From: Cyrtodaria siliqua
Lineage: Eukaryota; Mollusca; Bivalvia; Adapedonta; Hiatellidae
Direction of reading: 5' to 3'
Length of the DNA: 64,000 nucleotides
Assembly: GCA_037043455.1 (NCBI GenBank)
Contig: JAWPHD010000003.1
Span: 744,001-808,000, forward strand
Part shown: piece by piece, positions 11,475 through 22,346 of the stretch
Layout of the letters: every line of letters starts with the position of its first letter
Position numbering within the stretch: position 1 is the first letter of the stretch
Program-made: the position numbers and the translations under genes
Notes under the pieces: generated by a model
Seen by the model: only the letters and a program-made list of their open reading frames with translations
Database searches by the model: none
Told to the model about the DNA's origin: nothing

Positions 11475-11970
11475 AGCCCATTGGGACGGTGGCGTTTGAT
11501 GTTTGTCTATGATCTTTCTTGTCGTGCCCTTAATGGTTTATTCTCGTGTTGCTCTGGCTTCTGCCAAGTCATTGAGTACCTTCATTGTTGCTTTCTAGGC
11601 TATTGTTTTTTTGTTTTATATTTACACGAGCATGTTTGTGTTTTACTTATATTGCCTATTGATGCTGCCTCGTTGGTTAGAGATTATATCATGGTGGGGA
11701 TTTCTTTATTTACACTGTCCTGTTTTAATGGGATGACAGTAGGGTAAGTGTGAGGTTTGGTGCACCCTAGAACCGGTTTAAACCCCCAGTGGCCTACTTT
11801 GCCACTGACCGTTCCAAGGCGGTAGCCATATTGTCAACGCTTTTGTGTTTGTGATGTCGTTTGCATTTATTATTGCTTTTGCCTTCTTGTTTGTCTGTTT
11901 TCGTGTTTGTTTCTGTGTTTTGTGGTTGACTGTCCTCATTGAATGCTACTTTCCCTGTCCGATCTTTTTA
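11475..11970 (+). repeat. Penelope-type 3' module (PT), reference copy
   Basis: Directly downstream of the RT and in the same sense, this block recurs at least nine times in the window, usually without the RT. Conserved landmarks are a T-rich early part with CATTGGGACGGTGGCG, then GTGTGAGGTTTGGTGCACC, GGTTTAAACC, and a hairpin CAGTGGC (11787-11793) with GCCACTG (11801-11807). A second small stem follows, ACCG (11808-11811) with CGGT (11820-11823). An open frame MGRWRLMFVYDLSCRALNG is also open in the 56.8-kb copy, but I regard it as 3' UTR that has stayed open by chance. The module ends near GACCTTTATAT-like sequence at about 11970. Confidence 0.75.
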
Positions 11971-11974
11971 TATT

Positions 11975-12480
11975 TCTTTTTATGGGCCGTGGTGTTATCG
12001 CGATGCAGACTTTTTTTCTTTTTTTTGGTAGGTCGCTTTCAAAAACTCTTTGCAGCATGAATTATTTTGTGCGTTTCTTCTTTTGTGCGTTTCTTTTTTT
12101 GTTCATGATTTTACAGTTTTGGAACCCATCGGGCAGCAACCTTTCTCTTATAAATACTTTATTTTTTATGATATCCTGTACCCTACCATATGACAAATTC
12201 AGCTTGTTTGCAATGTCCTGAATTCGTAATCGTTTGTCTTCCTCAAGTAGTGAATTGACCCGCTTTAGGTTGTCTCCTTTAGGGGACGCGTTTGGATATC
12301 CCGATTTTCTTGAATTGTGCAGAATTGCTCACACCAGAAAATTGTCTATATCAATTATAATTTTGTGAATTCTTCAATATATGTTCGCCATAGGATGTAT
12401 TAATCAATGCCAAAATATCACTTCTCGTTTTTCCTAACCGTACACACCATTAAATTGCACAACGCTGCCGATGTTCAATA
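11975..12480 (-). pseudogene. mariner transposase relic, copy 1 (C-terminus lost)
   Basis: Minus-strand frames contain an N-terminal block, the helix-turn-helix piece SLLEEDKRLRIQDIANKLNL with SYGRVQDIIKNK, and then LHRDNTTAHK (second catalytic Asp) at the plus-strand left end. The sequence is cut there by the PT module, so the third Asp is missing. The first catalytic Asp region (DETW) is deleted in all three copies. Frames are shifted several times. Closely similar to 20890-21580 and 38814-39410. Confidence 0.75.
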
Positions 12481-13189
12481 TTTTGTAAATCTTCCATTTT
12501 TTTCCTTTGAAAATGGCAGATAATGCGGCACTTGCCTTAAGTGACTTCGAAAATTCAAAATGGCATCATATTTGTATTGCAAATGCCATTAGTGAACACA
12601 TGCTAGTTAATTTTGATAATTGAAAGAATCGTTTTGAAATCAGAGTGCTTAACAAAATAGGAAAACATTGCAGTTTCGTAGATTTTTCACTGCTGCTTTT
12701 AAAATGTTCCGCGGGCACCTGACCAGCATCGTATATTTTACCATAGAAACACGCATATATATTGTAGAACTTTTCTACTTGGCCATATGTTGCACTATAT
12801 GCATGAGCGTAATAAAGTTATAATTTCTGATTACAAACATTACCCGTTTTAGAAGGTTTTCCGGTTACTCCATCGTATATCAAATCGATACAGTATTTCA
12901 AGACACACGTTCCGTTGGTAGAATGTATACTATTATTATATCAAAACAGAATTTCTTATCCACCATTTTACCTCGGAATGGATCTGAATTTTTAATAGAT
13001 AACCAGTGTCTTTGATGATAAATAAAAGGGACCGGTCTCGGACAGAAGTGTTCCAAACACTTGTCGTCGACTCAGTCGGAATACTTCGGTCATTAACGTT
13101 CACTTTAGCCGCCATGTTTAAGAATGTACAATGTGATTTCGCTTCATGATTTATCGCGTTTTCTGGTTGAAGACATTATAAACAACATG
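12481..13189. other. Unassigned AT-rich stretch with short repeat
   Basis: 12902-13025 contains CACACGTTCCGTTGGTAGA and ATAGATAACCAGT, also found at 47566-47655 and 51750-51840 in B1 and B2. The rest shows no recognisable gene or element. Confidence 0.5.
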
Positions 13190-14163
13190 GTTAGTTGCCG
13201 CAAAACGTAATTGTAAGTATCCTTTTCACGATTTGCGTGGGTTTTTCGTGTTTTAGCAAGTTTTAAATTGCTTTTTTTGCTGTTTTGTTCTCAAACCAGG
13301 AAGCATGAAATTGCGATTAAAAAAAAGATGGCCGACGTTCTACCATCTTTTTTTTTGTCTTTTGTTTGTTTTATACGCATTTCACGCTTTTTATATATGT
13401 CTCGATCGTTGTTTATCATACGAACAATATGCACTTTGTGTTTGGTATAGCTTTTAAGTGGGTTATGACTTTGATTTCAACCAAAAACTTTTTTTTTTAA
13501 CTTGTCAATTTTGAACGTGTTTATTTCCTCATGGATTAGCATGTATATTTTATGGATGGGTAAACTTTTTTCTCAATTAAACCGTACCCTTTGATGATTG
13601 CAAGTAATAACATACATATTGAAATTGTGTTTAGGGAAGTTTTTAAGTGGGTTGTGATTCTGATTTTAGCAAAAAAACTATTTTTAACTTCGCCATATTT
13701 AAAAAAAAAAATTCTCTTGGATCAACATGTATATTTTATGGAAGGGTAAACTTTTTGTTCTCACTTACAAAGTACCTGCTGATGATTGCAAGTTATAACA
13801 GACATATTGTGATTGTGCTTAGGGTAGTTTTTCAGTGGTTTATGGCTTTGATTTTAACAAAAAATAATAATTTTAACTTGGCCATTTTGAAAAAAAAAAT
13901 TCTTCGATCTTTTATGGAAGGGTAAACATTTTTTTCTCTCTTATACAGTACCTGTTGATGATTGCAAGTAATAATATACATATTGAAATTGTATTTAAGG
14001 CAGTTTTTAAGCACGAACATCGGTCATCTTTTTTCATCGCAATTTTACACTTCTCGGTTTGAGAAAAAAAAACTAAAAAAAGCAATTACAATTTGCTAAA
14101 AACACGAAAAACCCACGCAAATCGTGAAAAGTGTATTTACAATTACGTTTTGCAGCAACTAAC
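13190..14163. mobile_element. Foldback element with long TIRs and three internal about 182-bp repeats
   Basis: The ends are inverted repeats of about 150 bp: 13190-13345 begins GTTAGTTGCCGCAAAACG, and 14015-14163 reverse complements to GTTAGTTGCTGCAAAACG. The interior is three head-to-tail units starting near 13450, 13634 and 13818, each with AGTTTTTAAGTGGGTTATGA-like starts and TGATGATTGCAAGTAATA-like ends. No transposase frame is present, so it is non-autonomous. Target-site duplication was not clear. The plan recalls bivalve elements with tandem cores, but I could not match a named family. Confidence 0.8.
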
Positions 14164-14624
14164 ATTTAAATGAGAGCATGCTACAATCATTGCATTTCGA
14201 TTTTGTCAACAATTTTAACTGATTAAAACACTAAATCAGCAGACCTGAAAACCGAGAAGAAAACAAACAATCACTAATGTGTTGTTCGAATTATCATTAC
14301 CACGTTTGCCGGTGTTATTATTTTTTTTATTGATACATGCGTGTTTGTTAATTATTCAATCGATTGTTATGCCAATAGAATATATTAATCACACCATTCT
14401 TAATTGTTCAAACAATGCATTCGAGGTTTTATCAGTTGTTCTATAGAAAAGTTAAAAAGATAATTTAATTTTTCTCACTTAGTAAATCATTTAAATGTAC
14501 TGTATTGTTATCCTCACAAACATTATCTATACTGAAACAATTAATCGCTTGATAATTGCGGCAACGCTTTTATTTTGTCTCTCCTCGTTCATTTAACCTT
14601 TGAAGAATTGTTTGAAATAACCTC
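14164..14624. other. Unassigned AT-rich stretch
   Basis: No gene, repeat or structure recognised. Confidence 0.5.
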
Positions 14625-15060
14625 AATCAATAGAAAGGTTATTTATTTGGCTTTCTAACCATGCATCTTTTGTAAATATTCATTAAACAATACATGTATA
14701 TGTTTGATGACCAAAGCAATAAACACACTTTAAGACAAGAAACAATGCGTTCTGGAGCTTTTACCCATGTATTTAAGCGTAATATGGAATACAATTCCAA
14801 CATTAGAAAGGTCATTTATTTGGCTTTCGAACCATGCATCTTATTTAAATATTTATTAAACAATAAATGTTTGATGACCAAAACAATAAACTCATGGTGA
14901 TGCGCGTAAACGCGTTAAAAAAAGAAAAATGCAATACATTACCGTTCCAACTCGAGATTTTTCCTATTTATTTAACCGTTATTTGGAATAAAATTACACC
15001 ATTAGAAAGGTTATTTATTTGGCTTTCTGGCAACGCAAAATATGTAAAATAATCAGTAAA
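14625..15060 (+). repeat. Tandem array of three about 180-bp units
   Basis: Units starting near 14630, 14803 and 14995 each contain a TAGAAAGGTTATTTATTTGG-like block followed by CTTTC and a CATGCATCTT- or CGCAAAATAT-type continuation. The first two also share TTTGATGACCAAA and CAATAAAC. Spacing is about 173 and 192 bp. Short open frames across the units reflect the repeat, not a gene. Confidence 0.65.
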
Positions 15061-15360
15061 ACAAGGACAAATTATGTCTGTTCGCAATGCAGATGGGTGT
15101 ATCGTACATTGACGCCTCTCGCATACCGCCACGATAAATGCAGTAAACATCAATAAATCCAGCGTATAATCGATAAACTTACCTGGACGACAAGTGTTTT
15201 CAGTTGAATACAGTGTTTTTACTGTCTTGTCATATCCCCGTCATATAAAGCCACGCCAGTGTCCATGACGGTTAAGAAGAATAGGCAGGTGTGTTTCAAG
15301 AATGTAATGTAGTTATATCATCCAGACACAGTCAAGCTGTCTGTGAGCGCTATGAATTTC
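15061..15360. other. Unassigned stretch, weakly shared with B1/B2
   Basis: The end, around CAAGCTGTCTGTGAGCGC and TATGAATTTC, resembles CAAGCTGACTGCAAGC and TATGAACTTC at 47729-47757. Nothing else was recognised. Confidence 0.4.
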
Positions 15361-15361
15361 A

Positions 15362-15381
15362 GAGAAAGAGAGAGAGAGAGA
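15362..15381 (+). repeat. AG microsatellite
   Basis: Short AG-rich run (GAGAAAGAGAGAGAGAGAG). Confidence 0.7.
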
Positions 15382-15394
15382 GCCCTACCGTACA

Positions 15395-15494
15395 CTGAGA
15401 AATATAACGAAAATAGCAAGTTGTTCAAAATGACGTTTAACCCCATCCATACATCCATCCATCAATCCATCCAGCCATCCATCCGGCCATCCTT
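15395..15494 (+). repeat. SINE tail followed by ATCC microsatellite
   Basis: TATAACGAAAATAGCA and TTCAAAATGACGTTTAACC form a SINE-like 3' tail that runs straight into CCATCCAT-type repeats. The same join recurs at 21750-21932, 39575-39720 and 57068-57105. Confidence 0.6.
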
Positions 15495-16075
15495 ATACTT
15501 GTCTAATAATAGTGTTAACGTTTTGGTTTGGCATGTGTCTGAGATCATGACACTCATCTTAAGTACAGTTAGTTCAACTTAAGAGGCCATCTCTAATAAG
15601 AGATCACCCGTTTTAAGGGACCTACGTATCAGTTCCAAATGTCATTGTTTTTACATTAAAATTCACCTGTATTAAGAGATCTGCATGTGTTAAAATACCA
15701 ATGTTCTTCACTAAAGTTCATCACTTTACTGGTTCCTTAAAACAGGTTTGACTGCGTATTTTCTAGGCAGCTGACACTTATATGGGTTTATATCTGTCTA
15801 TGGTAAACAGATTGTGACTCGAGTAAGTGTCGATAAGCATGCTTTACAACTTGAATTCCTAGAGAACTTGTCTGAAACACTTGAATGGTATAAACACATA
15901 TTTTGTAATGTTGAAAGGTTACCGTTTCACTTGCTGAAATGACGTTTTCGTAAACCAATCTACTGAAATGTAGCATTTAGTCATTATCATTATATGTATA
16001 TTAGCGATGAAACATTCACCTGCCCCAGTAGCGCAGCTGACTAAGGCGTTATGTTAGTGCCTGGGAAGGGAGGAT
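15495..16075 (+). repeat. Partial copy of unit D (matches 21930-22920)
   Basis: Blocks such as GATCATGACACTCATCTTAA, GATCACCCGTTTTAAGGG, TCTGTCTATGGTAAACAGA and ACTTGAATTCCTAGAGAAC follow in the same order as at 21980-22330. It then rejoins the sequence found at 22745-22920. The R1 hairpin copy and about 220 bp of flank in between are absent here, so R1 probably inserted into the 22-kb copy, or was lost here. Confidence 0.7.
16022..16073 (+). repeat. tRNA-Leu-like SINE head, 3' part replaced
   Basis: AGTAGCGCAGCTGACTAAGG fits a leucine-type A box. The copy at 22870-22930 continues to a B box, whereas this one is cut after GGGAAGGGAGG by a PT fragment. Confidence 0.5.
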
Positions 16076-16131
16076 GACAATAGAGTAAGTGTGAGGTTTG
16101 GTGCACCCTAGAACCGGTTTAAACCCCCATG
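16074..16131 (+). repeat. PT module fragment
   Basis: ATGACAATAGAGTAAGTGTG through GGTTTGGTGCACCCTAG and GGTTTAAACCCCC match the PT module at 11733-11787. It is only about 55 bp long and stops just before the conserved hairpin. Confidence 0.75.
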
Positions 16132-16186
16132 ACATTGATCTCAACAGAAGTAGATAGTTGTATACTATTACACATCATTTTATCTA

Positions 16187-16945
16187 TGACACTAGTAATA
16201 CCGCATTGTATTATTACTCATGTTTTTGTCGGTGCAATTTGCAATAACACATCACTGCACATGCTTTTTTTGTCGGTGCAATTCACAATACGTAATATTG
16301 TATAAACTTTTGTCAGCCTGGCTTACAAAATGTATTAATCGGCATGCTTTTGTTGGTGCAACAAGCAATTTTGTATTTTTTGACTCGGCGTTATTTAATA
16401 GACTATTTTGATTAGAATTCTTTGAAACCAATATGTTATTTCAAAGTGACGACGCTTTAAAACGTACGATAAACGTTTGACTTATACAATATCGTATTAA
16501 TACCGGCTCACATTATCTACAATCCTCTTTAGAAAATGAAAATACGTTATCGATTTACTGTATACGTTAGATACAAAACAAAACATCGATATATGAAAGA
16601 AATATTTTAGCCGTAAAATGGTTGATAACAAATAATACAGACTTGTGGACGATTTATTTTTGCGATGTAGACGTATATCATCGATGGAAATTATACATCA
16701 ACATTTCATTCGTAACCATATCGGTTTACTTTCCTATGAATATTTATAACTGTCTACTGTACGTTGTCATAGTAAGTAACCAGTTGACGGCAGAACGGAA
16801 AAGTTTATCTTGAATTTTGAAATGTATATAGCATTTTGTTTTTAATGAAACATGGCACCAACATCATTGATACAACAGCGTAGCATTATGACGTCTTACA
16901 TGTGGAATCATTCATTGGCATATCCGTTTTGTAGGGACAAAATCA
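16187..16945 (+). repeat. Inverted duplicate of 26960-27925
   Basis: This interval, reverse complemented, aligns along its length with 26960-27925, for example ACTGTCTACTGTACGTTGTC here against GACAACGTAGAGTAGACAGT there. The single 47-bp motif here (about 16850-16900) corresponds to the five-unit minisatellite at 27001-27235. No coding frame was recognised. Confidence 0.8.
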
Positions 16946-17260
16946 AACGAAACCACTTAATCCATATCATGTATATGTTCCTTGGGTTGGCCTCTATCGA
17001 ATTTGTGTTTTTCGATATCATCGAATAATCAAAATTGTTGCCATGGTGACTCAAGGTTTACATAGATTTATATACAAAAAAGGTTAAATATGAAATCTTC
17101 TCTGAAACCTTCTGAAGGATGTTGTTGAAACTTTATCACAATGGTTGGCGTCTATTAAGTTCGTGTTTTTTGTTTTCTTGCAATAATCAAAATGGCCGCC
17201 GTGGTGACCCACAGTTTATATAGGAAAAGGCTAAATATGACATCTTTAGACAGTAGAGCG
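16946..17260 (+). repeat. Two diverged about 160-bp tandem units
   Basis: Units with GGCCTCTATCGAATTTGTG and TCAAAATTGTTGCCATGGTG (16990-17050) and GGCGTCTATTAAGTTCGTG and TCAAAATGGCCGCCGTGG (17146-17206) repeat in tandem. They do not look coding. Confidence 0.55.
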
Positions 17261-18354
17261 TCTACAGCCCCTTTTGGGCCTCTTGTTAAATTTAAGTTAC
17301 TGGGTAAGAATAAAGCCACTGCTCATGCAGATAGAGGACTAAAACTAACTCAAATTCATTCTCATTTTGTCATTTTTGCCATGTTCATTAAAGGTCTTTA
17401 TCATCCAAGTATAATTGTTTCAGGTGCACCATAGCACCATAAATGGAGTGTTTACAACAGAGTTTGCAGCAATATGTCCATTCTGCATATTTGTATCGCA
17501 ATGTAAATGGAGAGTGGGCCTGAAATGTTCATCCCTGTATTTGTGCCAAAAAAACAACAACAACAAATCTCTATATATACTGTATACCATCATAATTACC
17601 ATTTTAATTCTCTGTTCATATGGATAAAACAAATCTCTCATTAGACCCATTGAACGCTTTTAAGAAAACAGTGTCTTTTGGTATATACAACTTTATGACT
17701 TCATAATATGTGCATTCTCTTGGACACATTTTGAAGAGTCGCGAACAGAATCAATCCAGTGATTCAGTTGTGCCTTTTTATAGGGACAACTTTGTCATAT
17801 ATAAAACTGTTATGTTTTTATAAAATGTTTAGTCAAATTCATGCTTTACTCATGTTCAATTTTTGATACCATTTTGGTGTGTGGGTTAGTGATTGTGGGT
17901 TACCAGCTAGTGAGTGGTCCCGTGTGTTTGCCGGGAGAGAATAGGAGCGTTGCCATTTTTTGTCATGCTCATTTAAAGTCCTCATCATGACCCTGCATAT
18001 GCAAACGTGGCAACATGGCTCCATCATAAATGTATTGTCTACCATAGAATTTGCAGCAGCTCTGCAGTCTGCCTGTTAGAAGGTTCTAGGCCCATTATCA
18101 ATATTTTATTTCAAAGTAAATGGAGCATAAGTCTGGCATGTTGGTTTAAACATATTTTATTTCCATATTACACAACATATAAATTGTACAATGTTAATAG
18201 TATTACAACGCGTGTTCATCCCTGTTTGGTACCATATAACCTTTTTGTGTTGGTGCCCCGTCAAACCCAATTCAGTTCAATTCAGGTAATGAGTGATGAA
18301 ATATGGCCTCAACAGCGAAATATGCCTGCAACATCATTGGAGTGTTTGCAATAA
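17261..18354 (+). repeat. Diverged repeat family around 17.4-18.3 kb
   Basis: Blocks at 17430-17545 and 18010-18260 resemble each other and 57515-57720. Shared pieces include CATAAATG, GTTTACAAC or GTCTACCA, TTTGCAG, and TGTAAATGGA followed by GTTCATCCCTG. 17260-17310 also resembles the start of A1. Short open frames exist but none shows a domain. Confidence 0.45.
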
Positions 18355-18784
18355 GATTTGACATTTTATATATATAATGAAAGGTTTGTAATGTCATTTT
18401 CTGACGGTACCATATGACATTTTCTGATGGTGCACTGTAAAAACCATTTCTACTGGATTAATTGTCACGTACCATTAACTGTTATACTCTCAATTAATAT
18501 TATATTACAACCGTTCCTTTTTGTTTACCTTTACGTAAGTGTTGAAATAAATTGATATATTTAGCATTTTGTGTACTGTTCTTTGTTAAAGCCAATATAT
18601 TATACTATTCATTTTCGTATTTTTTTTTGTCTTTATGTTAAATGTGGGTACATAATAAACATAGTACAATACTAAATTTGAATTATTTTATACACAACTT
18701 TCAAAGAAACGTTAATTGCAGTCACTCGCTTCATTGATGTTATAACAAGTGTTTCAGTTCAATATTCTTTCTCTTGGGAGAGTA
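18355..18784. other. Unassigned AT-rich stretch
   Basis: A short direct duplication of CATATGACATTTTCTGA-like sequence is present near 18390-18430. Otherwise nothing was recognised. Confidence 0.45.
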
Positions 18785-18799
18785 AACAATGTGTATAAA

Positions 18800-19013
18800 T
18801 ATATATATAATATATATATATATAAAGGGAGAGAATTTGAACTCACTACGGAAACTTTCGAAATTGGGATCTCGTAAGAGATTCACGTTCACAAGGCAGA
18901 ATTATACATAGGGAGAAATATTTGTGAACTACCAAGGACCGACAACCTTCGGACGAACTACGGCAGGGCAATTTCGAAAGTTGCCGTAGTGAGTTCAAAT
19001 TCTCTCCCTTTAT
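18800..19013. mobile_element. Small foldback element inside a TA microsatellite
   Basis: After a TATATA run, the arm from 18826 (AAAGGGAGAGAATTTGAACT) is inverted at 18968-19013. The interior contains one copy of the 52-bp motif beginning GGGAGAAATATTTGTGAA (18911-18962) that is repeated in the larger palindrome next door. Confidence 0.75.
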
Positions 19014-19036
19014 TATATTTACTGACTTCACAGTAT

Positions 19037-19738
19037 CCCCAAGATGAGGCACCTTTCATTGTCACTGTCTCAATATAGCTGTGTGTGGTTGAACGCTTAA
19101 ATGTGGCCCACTCATATGAGCTATAATTGTATGTATGTATGCGTCTATATGTTAATTGTGCCTCCAGACGAGTGTGTTATGATGTAGAGATACAGTTCAT
19201 CAACGTGTGTTGCAGCGACCTTTTTTAAGGAGTGAATTCATACGCTTGATTAATGTGTATCTCGTCATAGCTAGGCGCCCTGCCGTAGTTTAACTGAAGG
19301 TTGTCTATCATTGGTAGTTCACAAATATTTCTCCCTATCCTATATATATATATATATATATATATTTAGGGAGAAATATTTGTGAAGTACCAAGGACAGA
19401 CAACCTTCGGACGAACTACGACTATATATATATATATATAGGGAGAAATATTTGTGAAGTACCAAGGACAGACAACCTTCGGACGAACTACGCCATGGTG
19501 CCTAGCTATGACGAGATACACAGAAATCAAGCGTACGCATTAACTTCCTGAAAAGGATAGCTGCAACACACGCTGATGAACTGTATCTCTACATCATAAC
19601 CCACTCGTCTGGAGACACAGTTAACATATAGACGCATACATACATACAATTATAGCTCATATGAGTGGGCCACATTTAAGCATTCAACCACTCACAGCTA
19701 TATTGAGACAGTGACAATGAAAGGTGCCGGATCTTGGG
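19037..19738. mobile_element. Large palindrome, arms about 300 bp
   Basis: 19037-19339 reverse complements to 19441-19738 with high identity, for example CTCATATGAGCTATAATTG in one arm and CAATTATAGCTCATATGAG in the other. The spacer holds TA runs and an extra 52-bp motif (19369-19421). It resembles a foldback transposon built around TA microsatellites. There is no frame of interest. Confidence 0.8.
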
Positions 19739-20889
19739 TTTAACATGTTATGCATGATTTTATTATATATATGTCTTTTTTTTCTACCACACTCAAACCT
19801 GACTCAAACAGTCACTCATGCGAAACTTAAAACTGGCCGCTAAAAGCCTGTGGCTACTAAACTAATATATGTAACTTGATTTAATTTAAGATGATAACAA
19901 AGCTGTTAAATATACGTCTGCTTAGGGCAGGTGTCAGCCCACTATACGGGACCGGTAAAACAGGTTTGATTGAACTTATATTTTTTAAATATAAACAAAT
20001 TGTAATACCACTCAGTGTTGAACTAGTAGCAAACAATGGTTAACAAGAGCTATACTAATTGATTGGTACATATATACCCTAGCATTATGTTAAAACACAA
20101 CACACGTCATGTCCATCACGTTTATGCGACTTCACTCGTGATACGTTAACATCTCCCTGGAATACAACTGTTAGCAAAAACATTCACTTGTGTGAATTAT
20201 TCCTGTATTGAACATCAACAATCATATGGGGGTTGACAGTTGATGCCAAAGTCGAGCAGGAGATGTAGTATTCATCCAAAATCACGAGTTAAAAACAGCT
20301 ACCACATGGCAATACATTTATTCCAATTCATTTTCCAATTACTCTTCCAAGTCACTCTGCACAGATTGTATATCGAACAAAAGTAGACGCAGAGGGACAA
20401 GAGGCAGTCACAGAACGCAATCATCCTGACACACGCATTTAAAACCAAAAAAACACGTAACATAGCAACACATTTGTTTCAGATCATTTCCATTGTTATC
20501 ACGTCTCATTTCAAACAGAATGTCTCATCAAGTTATCTTTCGTTGTGCCTGGGAGAATTGACTGTCATAATAAATAATCAATTTTAGAAGAAACGGCATA
20601 CATTGTTTAATAAATACTTGAAAGCTGTTATAAAATACAAGAAATAGGTTTTGTTTTCATCCCAATGGGAATACTAAATAATTTATTTTACTACAGTATC
20701 AGGAAAATGCAAAATCTTGTTATGAGCTAGCCGCTATATAATAACATACTATTTGCCGGAAGAATCAATATCATATACATACGAGGGAGGATAAACAGTA
20801 ATAGGAAACAATTCTGAGACATAGAAAGAAGTACTTGATCACAGTAAAAATTGTTTTTAGAGATAAGAAATATATATTGCGTAAGTTTA

Positions 20890-21580
20890 GAACATTTCAT
20901 TTAAATATTGAAAAATAGAAAGACATCGTTCGGGGACAAATATGGGGAGTAGGATGGATGTTTAAGTGTCTAAATGTTCTTGGATTCAATTGTGCTAGTT
21001 GTTTCACGAGCCTTATGGGCCGTGGTGTAATCTTGATGCAGAATGTTTTTGTTTTATTTTGGTTGGTCGCTTTCAAAAACTCTTTGCAGCATGAATTATT
21101 TTGTGTGTTTCTACTTTTGTGCGTTTCTTTTTTTGTTCATGATTTTACAGTTTTGGAACCGCAGCAACCTTTCTCTTATAAATAAATCTTTTTTATGATA
21201 TCCTGTACACTACTATATGACAAATTCAGCTTGCTTGCAATGTCCTGAATTCGTAATCGTTTGTCTTCCTCAAGTAGTGGTTTGACACGCTTTAGGTTGT
21301 CTCCTTTAGGGGACGCGTTTGGATATCCCGATTTTCTGGAATGGTGTAGAATTGCTCACACCAGAAAAGTGTCTTTACCATTGGATGTCCCGAATTTCTG
21401 GAATTGTGCAGAATTGCTCACACCAGAAAAGTGTCTATACCAATCATAATTTTGTGAATTCTTCAATATATGTTCGTCATATGATGTATTAATCAATGCC
21501 AGAATCTCACTTCTCGTTTTTCCTAACCGTACATACCATTAAATTATACAACGCTGCACGATGCTCAATATATATATCTG
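20890..21580 (-). pseudogene. mariner transposase relic, copy 2
   Basis: On the minus strand, frames give an N-terminal block KTRSEILALINTSYDEHI, the HTH piece NLKRVKPLLEEDKRLRIQDI, then LHQDYTTAHK and SYSPYLSPNDVFLF before a stop. The second Asp (in LHQD) and third Asp (in PND) are 34 residues apart, the mariner DDD34D spacing. The DETW motif holding the first Asp is missing through an internal deletion, and the frame contains shifts and a stop, so it is inactive. Mariner transposases cut and paste DNA at TA sites. Terminal inverted repeats were not identified. A 62-bp tandem duplication (21321-21444) lies within the frame. Confidence 0.85.
21321..21444 (-). repeat. 62-bp tandem duplication inside mariner copy 2
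   Basis: Two adjacent units, 21321-21382 and 21383-21444, each contain AATTGCTCACACCAGAAAAG. Mariner copies 1 and 3 have a single unit, so this is a private change in copy 2. Confidence 0.85.
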
Positions 21581-21749
21581 TATATTGACAAAATATTGAT
21601 AAATATATAAGCGATGGTAAACATTAAGTGATTTTAACTTCAGTTTAATTAATGCGCTGTTTTTGAAGGGATTTGATCCTTTGACTTGATGCGCATATGT
21701 CTTATAACGTTATCAAGCATGAGGTTGAGGGTAAAAGCCGTACCGTAAT

Positions 21750-21932
21750 ATAACGAAAATAGCAGGTTGTTCAAAACGACGCTTAACACCATCCATCCAT
21801 CCATCCATCCATCAATCTATCAATCCATCATCCATCATCCATCCATCCATCATCCATCATTCATCCATCATCCATCCATCCATCCATCCATCCATCCATC
21901 CATCATCCATCCGTCCATCCATCCGTCCATCA
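21750..21932 (+). repeat. SINE tail with long ATCC/CATC microsatellite
   Basis: AAAACGACGCTTAACACC runs into about 140 bp of CATCCATC-type repeats with CAT insertions. The D2 copy at 39628-39720 is shorter. Confidence 0.8.
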
Positions 21933-22045
21933 ATATACTTTTCTAATAATAGTGTGGCGTTTAACGTTTTGGTTGGGCATGTGTCTGAGATCATGACACT
22001 CATCTTAATTACAGTTAGTCCTTCTTAAGAGGCCATCTCTATTAA

Positions 22046-22346
22046 GAAACCACCCGTTTTAAGGGACCTAATTGTCACTTCTAAATGTCATTGTTTTACA
22101 TTAAAATTCACTTGTATTAAGAGATCTGCATGTGTTAAAATACCAATGTTCTTCACTTAAGTTCATCACTTTACTGGTTCCTTAAAACAAGTTTGACTGC
22201 GGATTCATGCAGCTGCCGAAGGCAGCTGACCCCTATATGTGTTTTTATATCTGTCTATGGTAAACAGACTGTGACTCATGTAAGTGTCGATAAACATGCT
22301 TTACAACTTGAATTCCTAGAGAACTCGACTAACAAACTTCAATGGT
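22046..22346 (+). repeat. D1-specific segment shared with 15.6-15.9 kb
   Basis: It carries CACCCGTTTTAAGGGACC, TCTGTCTATGGTAAACAGA and ACTTGAATTCCTAGAGAAC in the same order as 15600-15870. No gene seen. Confidence 0.65.

Larger units (their letters stand above)
19872..22045 (+). repeat. Unit D, copy D1 (first part)
   Basis: It aligns in the same orientation with 37790-39825 (D2), from the GGGCAGGTGTCAGCCCACTA region to GATCATGACACTCATC. A diverged part recurs at 44780-44950. It includes a mariner relic and a SINE tail with an ATCC microsatellite. Past 22045 the D2 copy jumps to sequence equivalent to 23645, so D1 has about 1.6 kb that D2 lacks. Confidence 0.85.

Noticed and set aside
11481..11747. 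Hydrophobic 88-residue membrane protein conserved in several PT copies
   Set aside because: Open in two copies but broken in the 1-, 28- and 44-kb copies, with T-rich sequence giving the hydrophobicity. More likely retroelement 3' UTR.
13450..14000. Poly-A tails suggesting processed pseudogenes
   Set aside because: The A and T runs are part of the internal tandem units of the foldback element.
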